A stretch of DNA of 64,000 nucleotides from positions 10,919,764-10,983,763 of the forward strand of contig JAJEKV010000044.1 of assembly GCA_021234155.1 (NCBI GenBank), written 5' to 3'. Source of the DNA: Isoetes taiwanensis (lineage: Eukaryota; Streptophyta; Lycopodiopsida; Isoetales; Isoetaceae). Both the position numbers and the translations under genes were made by a program. Position 1 is the first letter of the stretch. Every line of letters begins with the position of its first letter. Positions 45,201 through 56,378 of the stretch are shown in pieces. The notes beneath the pieces are model-generated. The model was not told where the DNA came from. It did no database searches and saw only the letters and a program-made list of their open reading frames with translations.

Positions 45201-45410
45201 TGCATATGTGACCATTAAACCTAACTTACATGGTTTTGTTTCATGGAAAACATGTTCTATGGTTTAACCATGTTTGAAAAGTTCTAAGGTTTCAATAGTC
45301 GATACGCATTTTGAGAATAAATATGATCTTGATTGAGTCTATTTGAACCTTAAAAGATTGTCAAATATTATAGCTATTGCGTGTGATTCAAATACTTCTA
45401 TAGGAATTTT
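42278..45410. other. No gene recognised; right end probably contains a copia 5' LTR
   Basis: Long A/T-rich stretch without coding frames above chance. The last several hundred bases must contain the 5' LTR of the element whose primer site is at 45,416; an LTR end CA is at 45,413-45,414, but its start could not be located. Confidence 0.45.
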
Positions 45411-45415
45411 ATCAT

Positions 45416-46070
45416 TGGTATCAGAGCACAGGTTTAAGCATGTCTACTAGATTTGGAGCTAATCTTTTAAACTCTATAGAAGTATTTAAAGGACAACGTG
45501 GTTTTCAGATATGGGAACAAGGCATCAAACAAGTCTTGGAGTTCGAAAATCTTTGGTATCTTATTGATACAAATACTGTCAGGCGTCCTAGTATTGTTGT
45601 GAATGCAAGGTTTTCAGATATGGAAACAAGGCATCAAACAAGTTTTGGAGTTCGAAAATCTTTGGTATCTTATTGATACAAATACTGTCAGGCGTCCTAG
45701 TATTGTTGTGAATGCAAGCATGTCTAATGCAGGGGAAATTGGATCAAGTGTTTTTTTTTTTTTTTTTGAAGGCATGGTTGATGGGACTTGCACCCGCCCA
45801 CGTCTCCCATCCAATGGTAGCCAGTGGGTCTTGAACCCTGGTGGGAATCACCCCAATCAAAGGCCTTACCACTAGACCACCACTGGATCAAGTTCAAAGG
45901 AGAAGGCTACACAATATGTGGAGGAGTTGGCTTAAGTGCAGCTGCTGCTACAACCGTGGTAGGATCAAGTTTGGATACTAGACGAGGGGTTGAAGATAAT
46001 CGAGGCCCAAGCAAAAATCAGCTGCAAGGTAGGGACAATTATCAAACTCAAACTTAGAGGTATGAGTCCT
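45416..46070 (+). mobile_element. Copia-2: primer site and gag start, tandemly duplicated and SINE-interrupted
   Basis: A perfect TGGTATCAGAGC (45,416-45,427), complementary to the initiator-Met tRNA 3' end, is followed after 12 bases by the gag ATG at 45,440 (MSTRFGANLLNSIEVFKGQ, then IKQVLEFENLWYLIDTNTVR). A 109-base segment (45,500-45,608) is exactly repeated at 45,609-45,717 and, since 109 is not a multiple of 3, it shifts the frame. A SINE is inserted at 45,750-45,883. After it gag continues SKEKATQYVEEL and then decays. No pol is visible, so the element is truncated. Confidence 0.85.
45750..45883 (-). mobile_element. tRNA-derived SINE with 10-bp target duplication
   Basis: On the minus strand the head has RNA polymerase III box A TGGTCTAGTGG (45,869-45,879) and box B GGTTCAAGACC (45,827-45,837) at tRNA-like spacing; the 3' end is a 17-base poly-A (T run at 45,751-45,767 on plus). 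It is flanked by TGGATCAAGT at 45,740-45,749 and 45,884-45,893. The length is about 134 bases. It lies in copia gag, whose reading frame continues on both sides when the insert and one repeat are disregarded. Confidence 0.9.
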
Positions 46071-48300
46071 AGAGAGATGTGGTTATATATGATAAGGAAT
46101 TAGAATTAGAAATAGAATCTATTGTTTAAATTTGGTTTTTCCGGCACCCCAAAAACTTTTTAGATTTTTTCCTTGGATTAGTTTGCTATGGTTTGGGGTT
46201 TTTTGGTGGCCGGAATTGTTTTCCGGCCATCCAAAAATCGAAAGAAGTTTTTTTCGGTCTAAAATTTTAGCTTTTTTTTTTTCTTTTTAGTGTATTTCCT
46301 CTTTGGCCTCGATTGCAGGTGGCAAGGAGGGCCGGCGCATGCCATGCCACGATTGCTAACCTCAAACTGTCGATTTATCTTCTCGCAGTCTTCTCCTTCA
46401 GCGTCTTTACTGGTAATCCAAAATTCATGCGTTTGGATTTCGTATGATTTGGAAGTTCGAAATTCTGGGTTTGTATGATCCGGATGACATGGTATGTCGA
46501 TGGTTTCCTGCCCAGCGTTGGGGCTCAGATTGAGCTCTTCTTAGCTATGTTATGTATTTATAGGTGGAATATAGAAGAGCGATTTTCCCTTCTGTTACGA
46601 TCTTGCCATGGTATATTTATTCCCCTGTTGTGGGCAGATTAATCGACGAACAATCCTTAACATAATCCTCCATCGTCCTTCTTGGATCATGTCGATGGTG
46701 ATTGTGTTTTACCCAACAGACCAGGTACTGCCATAGATAGATTTTTTGTTTGTTATAAGGGCTTCAAGAATATATTTCATATTCAGTGCATATCAATCTT
46801 GCATCTTTTCCTGCATGCTGCCTATAAATCATGAGATATAGAAGATCTTGATAATGTCTTTGAAGTCATGCTAGATAACATCTGCTTTATTTTTGTTCCA
46901 GCAGATGCTATGGTTTTAAACCTAGGTTTCAAAATTCCATACGACAGTATTGCATATGTTTGATTAGGTGAAGGCTAAAGACTGGAGCAAAGAAGAGACT
47001 GGCACAGGCACAGACCTGGTTAGTATCACGTGCCTTTAAATATCTATCTATCTTTTTGTATTTAGTTTGTGCTCTTTGTAGACATGTCTTAGGCTTAAGT
47101 TCTCTTGGATAAATATGCAAATGGGTCTATGCTGTAAGTTGGACACCTGCCATTGAGCAATCTTACCCTTTGGACATATTGCTGCTGCATATGCATCTGC
47201 ATTTGTCGCCGTAACTACCAACATATTTGCAACTGTATATATTCAGAGTATAGGCATATCAGCCACTACATCTGCACTGATCAAACTCTGCAAGAAGTTG
47301 CAGTGCTGTTCCCTTTGGATTGTTAAGAATCAATCAAGTAATCTGATCTCAACTAATCTAAGCAAAGCGCCATATCTTCTGCTGGTTCAACTGCTGGACA
47401 CTTTGAATAACCATATAGAGTAAGTTCATCCCTCTGTGAAACATCCTGCAACCAGATTCTTAAGCTACACCAGATTATTAAGAAGATTCATTCCTCTAAA
47501 CAAACCAGATTCTTCAGCCGCACCATATTATTACAAGGATTCCGTATTACTTTCCCAAGAAGATTTATGATGAAAAAGGAGATGCAGCAACAGCAAACAA
47601 TACAGCAACAATCACCAAAAATGCTAGATCATCTCTTGCCTACTGATTCTTTGTTTCTGACAATAAAGAAGGAACATTTTAGCTGATTTCCAAATTGGAC
47701 AAGCCACAGATGAAATTAATACTTACATTTATGATATTTTTGTGTGTTGGTAGCTGCAAGGCAAAGAGCCAATGTATGAGGCACATAAAAACACAATGTT
47801 ATGCTGCTTAAAACTGAAGACTTAGATTGTATGTCTCAAACAAATATCAGCATAGGTAATACATCTTCCTACATATTTGACACCATTGAATTTCAAACTG
47901 CTTAAATAACTGCCTTATACTTGCCTGTATGCATCGACTTATTGCAACTCTCAAGGAAAAGGCTTGCCGTTTCCGGTATTTGCATTATGAACACTTCATG
48001 CCTATTTAAGGGTTGTATTCTCGAGGTATATTACTTCCTTATTGAACTCCTGGCAGTGCTGGAATCCTATTTCATTTGCTTTTTGTAGTGACATTGTAGT
48101 GACAGATGAAATAGTCTCCATCTTGAACTTTGTTGGTTTTTTTCAGAGAGTTAGTTTGTACGTTTGAATCTAGATAAATCAATATGCCAAGGCTTGAAAT
48201 ATGATTTAGCATACATTATAGATAAATTTCGTGGACTGGGGTATATATGCTGTATCTGCAAACTCAAATTTGGTAGCACCTGCTTCATACCATACTGGCA
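46071..48300. other. No complete gene recognised (about 2.2 kb)
   Basis: Contains a short GAATTAGAATTAGAA run at about 46,099 similar to the LINE tail at 52,948, a T-rich segment 46,130-46,290, and possible short exons (46,300-46,490, with a GTATGTCG donor at about 46,492) that I cannot join to others. Confidence 0.35.
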
Positions 48301-48315
48301 AGTCTTTTGATATTG

Positions 48316-48842
48316 TCTTTTGATATGGCTGTCACAGAATTTCATGGAAGTCTCAGAAGAAGAGGTAAATGTGGATATAAGCTTGCAACACTTACATCAG
48401 TAAATAAAATTCCAGCTACCCCAGCCATTGCAAAGCGAGCATGGACAAGTTCTGCCAGAACATACCATCTCAAGCTCTTCGCTTCCTTCCCAAGCTCTAA
48501 AGGATCAAATCCAAAGTCACCAGCAAGCCTGCAATTTATGTTCAGTCAAGGTACTTTGGTGGCGACAAGCCAGGCAACCAAGTTTTTCTAGAGGATTGTT
48601 GTTCTGCCGAACATAAAACATGCAACATAGAGGCACCTTTCCGGATTGATTTGGAGGTCCGCTATGCCCCTGAGGACTTAGAAGTTAGAGAATTATGTAT
48701 ACAGAGGGAAACAACTGGGGAAGCCTTGATGATTCTTCGAAAGTATTGTGGAACAAAGCCTGTAGGCAGAAGAAGCTCGGATGCTGCTTCAATTTTTTGT
48801 TCTTTGTTGTCTATGAATCCTAGCTCCCCATCCACTCTCTAG
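48316..48842 (+). pseudogene. Candidate exons of an unknown host gene
   Basis: A short exon-like piece before donor GTAAATG (48,365) is followed by a possible exon after ACATCAG (48,399). A longer frame, about 48,546-48,842, reads RYFGGDKPGNQVFLEDCCSA, then EAPFRIDLEVRYAPEDLEVR and TTGEALMILRKYCGTK, ending in TAG. Codon use and lack of stops suggest former coding sequence; no domain is known to me. Lying upstream of a Helitron 3' end on the same strand, it may be a captured gene fragment (inference). Confidence 0.4.
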
Positions 48843-49287
48843 CAAATGCAGTAACTAGATATGATAAAATTTACAATATTGATGTTAGATCCGTCGCTTT
48901 TGGTGTTATGGACAGTGGTGTTGCAGCTGCACAAGAGTTATGTAGGCTTTTGGTGGGTGTTCATCTAAAATCATAATCTCTATTAAACTTTGTCATTTCC
49001 TTTCAATGAGCATATTTTGCATTAAATGTTGTCTCCTTCTGCTTCGAGTTTGTTATTTGCTTTTAACAATGCACATCTGCAAAGAGACATATAGAGCCAA
49101 AGAAATAAATGGCCTCATGAGTTTTTTCTTTTGCCTTATATTCTGCAGTGAAACCTGAGTACATACAGACCCACTTTTAAATGAGGGCCTTCTTTAGCAC
49201 TTGAAGCCACCCTTTATGCTTCATATTCACAAATAAAGGTAAATATTCTGAATTTTATCATGTGTTACAACCTTTTAATACTCTACT

Positions 49288-49869
49288 TTGGAGTCACCAT
49301 TTGGCATTTATCATCGCTCATATCAATTGCATCGCTTGGCTTGCAAATACAGTAAGCTTGAGGATTTGGGGGGAGATGGAAAGAAGAGTTCTGTAAAATG
49401 TTCGACAGCAAGGGAAGGTACGGCTTTTGGGCAGGACTCTTTGAAGGGGGTACACGAAAAGGGTGTTAATGGTATTGAGACGGTAGATAGTAGACAAAGA
49501 ACAGATGGGGCAGAGGTATCTGTTGAAAATTCTTCAATATTCTATGTTGTTGTTCCTATTACAGAACAGGAACAGACATCAGAAAGGGCTGAAGCTACAG
49601 GGCAGGCTACCCTGGAGCAAATATCAAAAGATAGGGGTGAGGCAAAAGTTTCTATTGAGGGTGAGAAGGAGTTGGTTCTGGCTTTGAACTTTCTGTTGCT
49701 GCTGCAACATGTCTGGCAAAGATTAAAGGCCGTTCCCTTTCTCTATAGAATGTCATACTGGCCTCCTTGGGATAAAAAGAAGCGATTGGAGTATCTTTAT
49801 GCAGATGCACATCCTAAGGATGCCTCCAAGCAGGCTGCTCTTTCCAGGGAACTCTTGATTGAAAGGTAG
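49288..49869 (+). pseudogene. Exon-like ORF, unknown protein (about 170-193 codons)
   Basis: The open frame runs to TAG at 49,867-49,869; a donor-like AAAGGTAGAC lies at 49,863-49,866 and an acceptor-like AATACAG ends at 49,349, so the true exon may be 49,350-49,864. The middle is hydrophilic and Glu/Gly-rich (VHEKGVNGIETVDSRQRTDG), then a hydrophobic segment LALNFLLLLQHVW, then MSYWPPWDKKKRLEYLYADA and HPKDASKQAALSRELLIER, which resembles a conserved plant coding exon, although I cannot name the family. Possibly Helitron-captured. Confidence 0.45.
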
Positions 49870-50689
49870 ACTTTTCATCTATTTCTGTGGAGCTTTCTGT
49901 TAAATTATATTGTGTATTTAGATTGGTCATGTTAATCCAAGATGGCAGTACTCATATTTGCAAACAAGGTTGATGCCATATTTTCAATTGCAACGCCAGG
50001 ATATCAGAGATAGCTTGACTTCTCTGGCTGCAAGCATGACATCTCACTTATTCAAGACATTTGACACCATTAGAAGCATGCTTCTCAAGGAAAATCAAGG
50101 TTGGTGAATAGCAATTAATGACAAACCTTGGAGCCATCATGAAACCATTTTTTAATAGTGCATAGTTTTTCCACATTGATGTCAGTTAATGTATAAAAGA
50201 TGGCATATTAGGGAGCGTCGAAGCATGGCATAATTTAAGTCCCTTATGTCTCACATGCACGTGGCTTGGTTGGTCTTAAACTGATTAGTTTTTTAAAGGA
50301 ACTGGTTTAAACCAAGTTGGTATTGTGTGCAGTCCAAAAGACGTTATAGAAGGATTCGCGCGAAGAGAACATGCAGCAAATGGAGAAGCTAAAACATCAT
50401 GTTAAAAATAGATAGGAGATCTGCAATAGGTCAGGCTGGTAGAGGAAGATTGCCCATTTATCCTGGGCACTAAAGACACATCATAAGGGCTAGGTTCCAT
50501 TGTTTGGCAGGGTATCCAAATGCTAACTTCATGCATTAGCTATAGAAACAAAGGAACGAGCATCGTGAAAAGTTTTCAGGACAAAATACTTCACCTGCAA
50601 AATCTAAGGCCAAGTATGGACATAACAGAGATATGCTGCACATACTTCAGTTGAGGATATCGGCAAGAAAATTGTGACTTATTGCTATT

Positions 50690-51770
50690 GTTGAAATAAT
50701 TCTTGCACTGCGACTCGCATGAAACCAACAAAGCGCTCTTCTCATTCATCTCAGCAGATTTCTACAATGGTGGACAGTGGATAGCCGCACACATGCGAAC
50801 TACCCACGAAAAATAAAGGGAAAATCCAATTATATCATTTGGACCCCAAAAACAAATACAATGCTAATAGATGAGTGGTTGATGTACTGCCGAAAAGCTT
50901 ATCCCCGGATTAAAAAACCCGCCCTTTCGGGTTTCGAGGAAAAACCTAGTGATAAGCCCAAGGAAGGGGCTTAGACAAACGAAGGCATAGAATCGCTCCC
51001 AAAACCCCGCATGGAGAAGTCAAAGCGGATGGCTTCGCCAACTTTGTACACCGCACATCACCAACACAACAAGCGAGAAACATACCAGAGAATAGCATCA
51101 CCCATTGGGTGGAAAAAAGCATCACCCACCGGGTGGAAAAACATGATAACTTGTACAAAATATAATAAACAAAGAAGGGGGAGGGTGGGTTCAAAGAGAA
51201 TAAGGTGCTGGCGAGAGAAGAGGAAGCGCCGATGAAACGTCGATGAAGAACTCCGCATAAGTATAGCAAACGCCCAACCTGAAGAACGCCCAAAACGCGA
51301 TGCGATGCATGCATGCGGCGTATGCAATGCATGCATGCTCGCCTTGAACAAGAATGCCGATTCGCTACGCCGAATCGACGACATTCTTGCAACTGCGATT
51401 CGCATGAAACCAACAAAGCGCCGGAATACCAAAGGACTTCCTTAACAAACTAGGATCGGGGACGAAGGTCCGCGGGATGAAGGCTAAAGGCGAAAAGAAC
51501 AACAGGAAAGCAACGCCAAATTGGCCAAACCAGGCAGGAAGAAGCCCCTCCCCTGCCTGGAAACAATTCAAAGAGAATAAGGTACTGCTGAGAGAAGAGG
51601 AAGCGCCGATGAAACGTCGATGAAGAACTCCGCAATAAGTAGCAAACGCCCAACCTGAAGAACGGCCCAAAACGCATGCGATGCATGCATGCGACGCATG
51701 CAATGCATGCATGCTCGTCTTGAGCAAGAATGCCGATTCGCTACGCGAATCGACGACATTGCTGTCATGT
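50690..51770. repeat. Nested direct repeats with ATGCATGC palindromes
   Basis: A segment of about 197 bases (51,192-51,388) is repeated at 51,569-51,763 with around 90% identity; it contains the palindromic GATGCATGCATGC and CAATGCATGCATGC pair and ATTCGCTACG. A smaller word (TTCTTGCACTGCG / CGCATGAAACCAACAAAGCG) is at 50,700 and again at 51,384. At 50,915-50,970 CGCCCTTTCGGGTTTCGAGG with an A/T-rich side resembles the LINE 3' UTR hairpin in reverse orientation. The frames of up to 161 codons on the minus strand are parallel copies of the repeat. Confidence 0.75.
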
Positions 51771-52918
51771 ACTTCCAAAATATTGAACCTGTTTTCCTTT
51801 TCATTCGGAATTACATGTACATAGCACCAAGATGTAAGAAGGCACTTCATAGATCCTCTTATGTGGAAATCCAGATCTGCATCCTATTTTTCGTTTTAAA
51901 TATTGCATGTCATGACATGATTGTAGAGATGGGGTGAAGGATTATGCTTCTAAAAGTTAGTAAAGAAGCTTAGCATGTCATAGCATGTGCCATACAAAAG
52001 AATCTATTCAATGTTGATCCCGTATTTTTCTATCATTATAGCAGATGCTTGGAAATTAGAAAATAGAGCTATAGAAGATGGACAAAGGTGAATTGCAACA
52101 CCATGCAGATGTACAACTTAAGATCTCATTATAAGTAAGCCCAATTGAATATATAGATGTTTATAATACTTAAGTGTACTCTTAATGTTGGGTTTAGCAA
52201 AAGGCACTAGACAGAGTTGCTTTAGGCCCAGAGTTGCTAATTCATACATTTCTATGCCAGTTCCATTAATGTTGCATATGCAGTAATATGCAATCCTAGA
52301 CAAAGTGGAATATCATTGGGAATCGTATGTGATTGTGGAGGGATACGACGATGATTCAGAATAATATAACGTTTTAAACAACCAACTTTGCTCCAATATT
52401 AAATGTGCCAACTTCATACATTTGGATGTTCATCATGCTTTAGTATGAGGAAAATAATTATTCATAGTCCGGCTCCAAAGCTTCTATTCAATTGGATCAA
52501 AATTTTTAGTTCAAATGCCAGACAATGTTCTTTAGCTGATCTTTTCAAGCACGTAAAGGTCTAAAAATACCAACCACACACACAATTGTATCACCTGGGA
52601 GCGATTTTAAAGGTTCGAAAGATTATGGGGATGGCCATCTAAAACCGTGTGCATGACTATGTGAATTAAAAGGGCTATGTTTGTTAGCGAATTCTTATAT
52701 GTATATGTTGACCCATAGATAATGTGTCACTGAGATGGTTAATACCCATGTTTATAAGAATGCCTTTCTTTATACCCACTCTTTATAGAAGAACTATTAA
52801 CACTAGGCAACCGCCACCATCTCCCGTCTCCTATTTCTCTCTTCCTTCCACCTCAAGTATTGCTAGCTATTATATGTTTGTCTACAACTTCATCATTTTT
52901 GCATAGAACTGTACTTAT
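51771..52918. other. No gene recognised (about 1.1 kb)
   Basis: A/T-rich, no motif-bearing ORF. It would be the 3' part of the plus-strand Helitron that ends at 52,947. Confidence 0.4.
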
Positions 52919-52947
52919 GCCCGGCAACGCCGGGCACCCGTTACTAG
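52919..52947 (+). mobile_element. Helitron 3' terminus (plus strand)
   Basis: Hairpin GCCCGGC-AAC-GCCGGGC (52,919-52,935), 8-base spacer ACCCGTTA, terminal CTAG (52,944-52,947), next base T: the full Helitron signature (CTRR end, insertion before T). The hairpin is identical to that at 21,272-21,288 and the spacer differs by a few bases, so both belong to one family. The element abuts the tail of LINE-A. Its 5' TC end was not found to the left. Confidence 0.85.
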
Positions 52948-53004
52948 TTAGAATTAGAATTAGAATTAGAATTAGAATTAGAATTAGAATTAGAATTAGA
53001 ATTA
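52948..53004 (-). repeat. (TTAGAA)n tail of LINE-A
   Basis: Nine units of TTAGAA on the plus strand, that is, a TTCTAA tail on the minus strand, directly after the end of the LINE 3' UTR. Non-LTR elements of several clades end in short tandem repeats like this instead of poly-A. Confidence 0.85.
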
Positions 53005-53234
53005 TTATCCCTAGTGCCCTGAGGCCCCTGGATTGATATAGCATGGGTGAGCTCCTATAGGGTGCTACTAGCGCAACACGCTGATACAATGTAGCCCTTT
53101 CTGAGGACTTATCTTGTTTCTTTTAATACCAGGACCCTGCTTAAAATCGGTCTCATGACCGTGCGGTGGTCCGTCGCTATCATCAGCTTTCAGCTGGCTC
53201 TTTTCGGGCCATAATGTCCCACCTTTCAGGAGGT

Positions 53235-56200
53235 TCATAATAGAAGCCCTCTTTCTTTGTGAGCCTCCCGATGTTTGGCTGTCATATTCCTGATCGCATC
53301 TGCTAGTTTTCTTATTGTGTCCCCTCTTGCCATTAGGATGTGGGCCGGCTGCCCCCATCTTATTGCCCTGTATCTGTTTCTGATGTCTTCATACACCGTA
53401 CATTCATTGAGCATGTGGCTCTCGTCTTCCACTTTTCCTGTGTTACAAATTCTGCAGATACGGTTTTCTCTTTCCACTTTCCTCCATCTGTCCTTTTCAA
53501 TTCTTAGATCATGGCTCCTCATATGGTGCTCGGGGTTGAAGACTGTTGTTAGCCATAGTGTTTTGGGTCCACTATATTTTTCTAACCATGCTTTCATTGC
53601 TATCTCGGCCGGTTCCTCATTCCATTTCCCTTCATTTACCAGATCACTTAGGTTTAGCCCCATTGTCTCGTCCAAACTGCCACAACCCTGAACCATCCGT
53701 TGCCTGTGATAATATGTGACTTTGCCGATTCGCTTATTGCGATGGTTGACAGCTTCTCAGCATGACCGCCTTTGTTTCATCAGGTATCTGACGGTCCTCT
53801 CCCATGCCCTCACTTCCATTGGTTTCTGGCCTGTCTCATATATCATGGTTGCTAGAGGCATATTCGCCCGTACTCTAAATTCTTGTCTGTGCCATTGCCT
53901 AAAGATCCCTTCTTGCTTGTCCCATTTCTTGTGTGATAGTCCGGGTCCCCATGCCTCTGATCCATATAGCTGTGTTGATGCAACTATTGTACTAAACAGG
54001 TAACACTTGATCTCCCAGTCAACTATTCTGCTTCTATTACAGAAATTCTTCATACTGAAATAGCTTCCAATGGCTGCTTGGAATCTGGCATCGGCCCCAT
54101 TGGCCCAGTTGCCTGTGCCATGTGCATCATACCCTAAGTACCTGTATTCTGTCGATTCTTCCAATTCTGTCCCCATGTATTTGAATGGTGCGTGTTTGTT
54201 CTTAATGCCAAATGTGACTATTTTAGTTTTTGCTAAATTTACTGCTAGCCCTGTCTTCTCACAGAATTCTTCTAGTAGCCCTAGTAGTCTGCACATCCTT
54301 TTGCTCTTTGTGGCCATCATGCTTAAAATATCTGCATATAGCATGATAGGTACCTTGGTATCCCCCAATGTTGGGACATCTGCATCCCCTTGGTGCTCTG
54401 TAATGAATCCCTGCAGTGCATTTATATATATATACCGAATAGTGTCGGGGACAGAGGGCATCCCTGTTTAACTCCTGTATCACAGTTTATCGCCTGTCCG
54501 TCCTACTCCATTTTTGCGCATACCCTCTAATACAGTCGCGCTATTGACCCTACCATGTCATCTAGTGCTCTCATATCTACTAGTCTTTGCAACAGCTTCT
54601 CCCGAGGGACTGTATAAAATGCTTTCCTAAAGTCTACAAAACAGCATATTGTCTTCTTTCCTTGCATTTTGCATTGTTCTATTAGGATCCGAAGTGTTAT
54701 TAAATGATCTATGGTTGAGTGTTCTGGTCTAAAACCTACCTGCCCTTGTGCTCTTAGTTTTTCTGTCTCTGCCCAGTGTTTTAGCTTATTGTCCAGCACC
54801 TTCCCGAACCACTTGGCGAAGATAGAGCTCACCATTATCGTCCTATAGTTCCCAGGGTCTTCCCTGCTCCCTCCCTTATGCAGAGGTATCACCCTGTTGA
54901 ATGTCCATCTGTTCGGCAACCCTGTGTGGATTACATTGTTAAATATCCTAGTTACCTGTTCCCAAATTGCGGTATCTACACATTTCAGTAGTGCGACTGT
55001 CAGTCCATAGAGGTCAGGCGCTTTGTTGTTGGACATTCTATGCAAGGCAATCATCACCTCCTGCACGCTAAAACACGGACTATTTGTTCCATGTGGAGTG
55101 GGTATAGGCGTTGGTATTGGTGCTGCCCCTGTCATATATAGTTTCTCAAGGTAATGTTCCCAGTGAATCCCTCGTGCACCCTGTTGTGTATTCTCTGACT
55201 TTTTTCTTCCCTCTCCCTTCTTTCTAAGTCCTTTCCAAAATCTCCTCAATTGTTTTCTTAACATCTCGGCCAGCCCCCATTGGTGTTGCAGCAGATTTCT
55301 GTTTCTTTTTGTTTTTAGCAATCTCAGGTATGCCGCCCTTTCTATGTGATATGTATCTGTGCCTTTTGGTCTCTGACTCTCCTATTCTGCTCTCTACATT
55401 CCTCGTCATACCACACTGAAGCCCTGAACACCTGGTTCTTTCTGAGCCTTGTCCTCTTCCCGAAGATGTCTGTTGCCGTTTTCACCAATAGATCGTTGAG
55501 CATGTCCCCATTCTCATCTGCTTGATGGTCCTCCCAAGCCCAATTCCCCATTTCTGTCTTAACACTCTGTATGAAGGTTTCCGCGTGCCTACTTTGAAAG
55601 TGTATTTTCAATTCTCTGCTCTTCGTTTTTCGTTGTCTTTTAGTTTGTGTCTACGCTTCCTGCTTTAGTGTCAGCTGCATGGGCCTGTGGCTCTCCCTCT
55701 TTTCAGTTGGCCATTCCGCTAAGTCGAAGCTTAGGATATCTGTTGTTGCCTAGTCATTTAGTAATACATAGTCGACTATGCTTCTCCCATGTGCATTCTA
55801 GCTCGTAAATTCCTCTGATCCTTGCCACTTCTGTGCCCCGTTGGCTATAACTACTCATGTTGCTGTACATATCTCTATTAGTAGTTCCCCTCTAGCATTA
55901 ACTTCTGCCTTGTCTTCCGTCTATCTTTTCCATTCCTGTGTTCTCATGATGTGTTCCCATTGCCCATCTGCTTTGTTCATGCTCATGATCTGTGCTTGTT
56001 CCTGGCCTGTTCTGGCATTCAGATCCCCCATCAGTATCATAGGCCCCTGATCTTTCCATTTCATCATACTTTCCCCTAGATCCATTAATTCCAGCCTGTC
56101 ACTGTTTGGCAGATAATATGCTACAATGAGGGTTAACCCTTTTTTATTTTGCAATTGAATGTCTAACATCATGTATCTTTTATTGATATCCGAATGTAAA

Positions 56201-56375
56201 ATACATACATCGTTGACTTCTCTTACATAGCATGCTAATCCTGCACTTCCTCTTCCTATCTTAAAATCCTTGTCTTTTCAACATGTGAATAGCCGATATC
56301 CTTCCTCTTCTGGTAGTCTCTTGACATTGTGCTCCCATGTTTCCACTAGACATATTATGTCGCAGTTATGGGCCT
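53235..56375 (-). pseudogene. LINE-A ORF2, main part (endonuclease, RT, zinc-binding tail)
   Basis: Endonuclease: CLVETWEHNVKRLPEEEGYR (about 56,350-56,290), GLTLIVAYYLPNSDRLELMD and MGDLNARTG (about 56,010). RT: NNKAPDLYGLTVALLK, VIPLHKGGSREDPGNYRTIM, VGFRPEHSTIDHLITLR, motif A CFVDFRKAFYTV (about 54,630) and motif C, which reads MLYADILSMMA (54,322-54,345): only one Asp where the YADD loop has two, as if one codon were lost. Later GLAVNLAKTKIVTFG. C-terminus: CRICNTGKVEDESHMLNEC, a CCHC zinc-binding tail at about 53,400-53,460. Frameshifts at about 54,480 and 55,350-55,650 plus the lost Asp mean it cannot encode an active enzyme. Confidence 0.85.
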
Positions 56376-56378
56376 TTT

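Noticed and set aside
45827-45879. Functional tRNA gene
   Set aside because: Boxes A and B are present, but the sequence lacks a closing acceptor stem, has a poly-A tail and is bordered by a target duplication; it is a SINE.
53275-53691. 138-codon plus-strand ORF and others opposite LINE-A ORF2
   Set aside because: They are antisense shadows of the LINE ORF2 coding strand.
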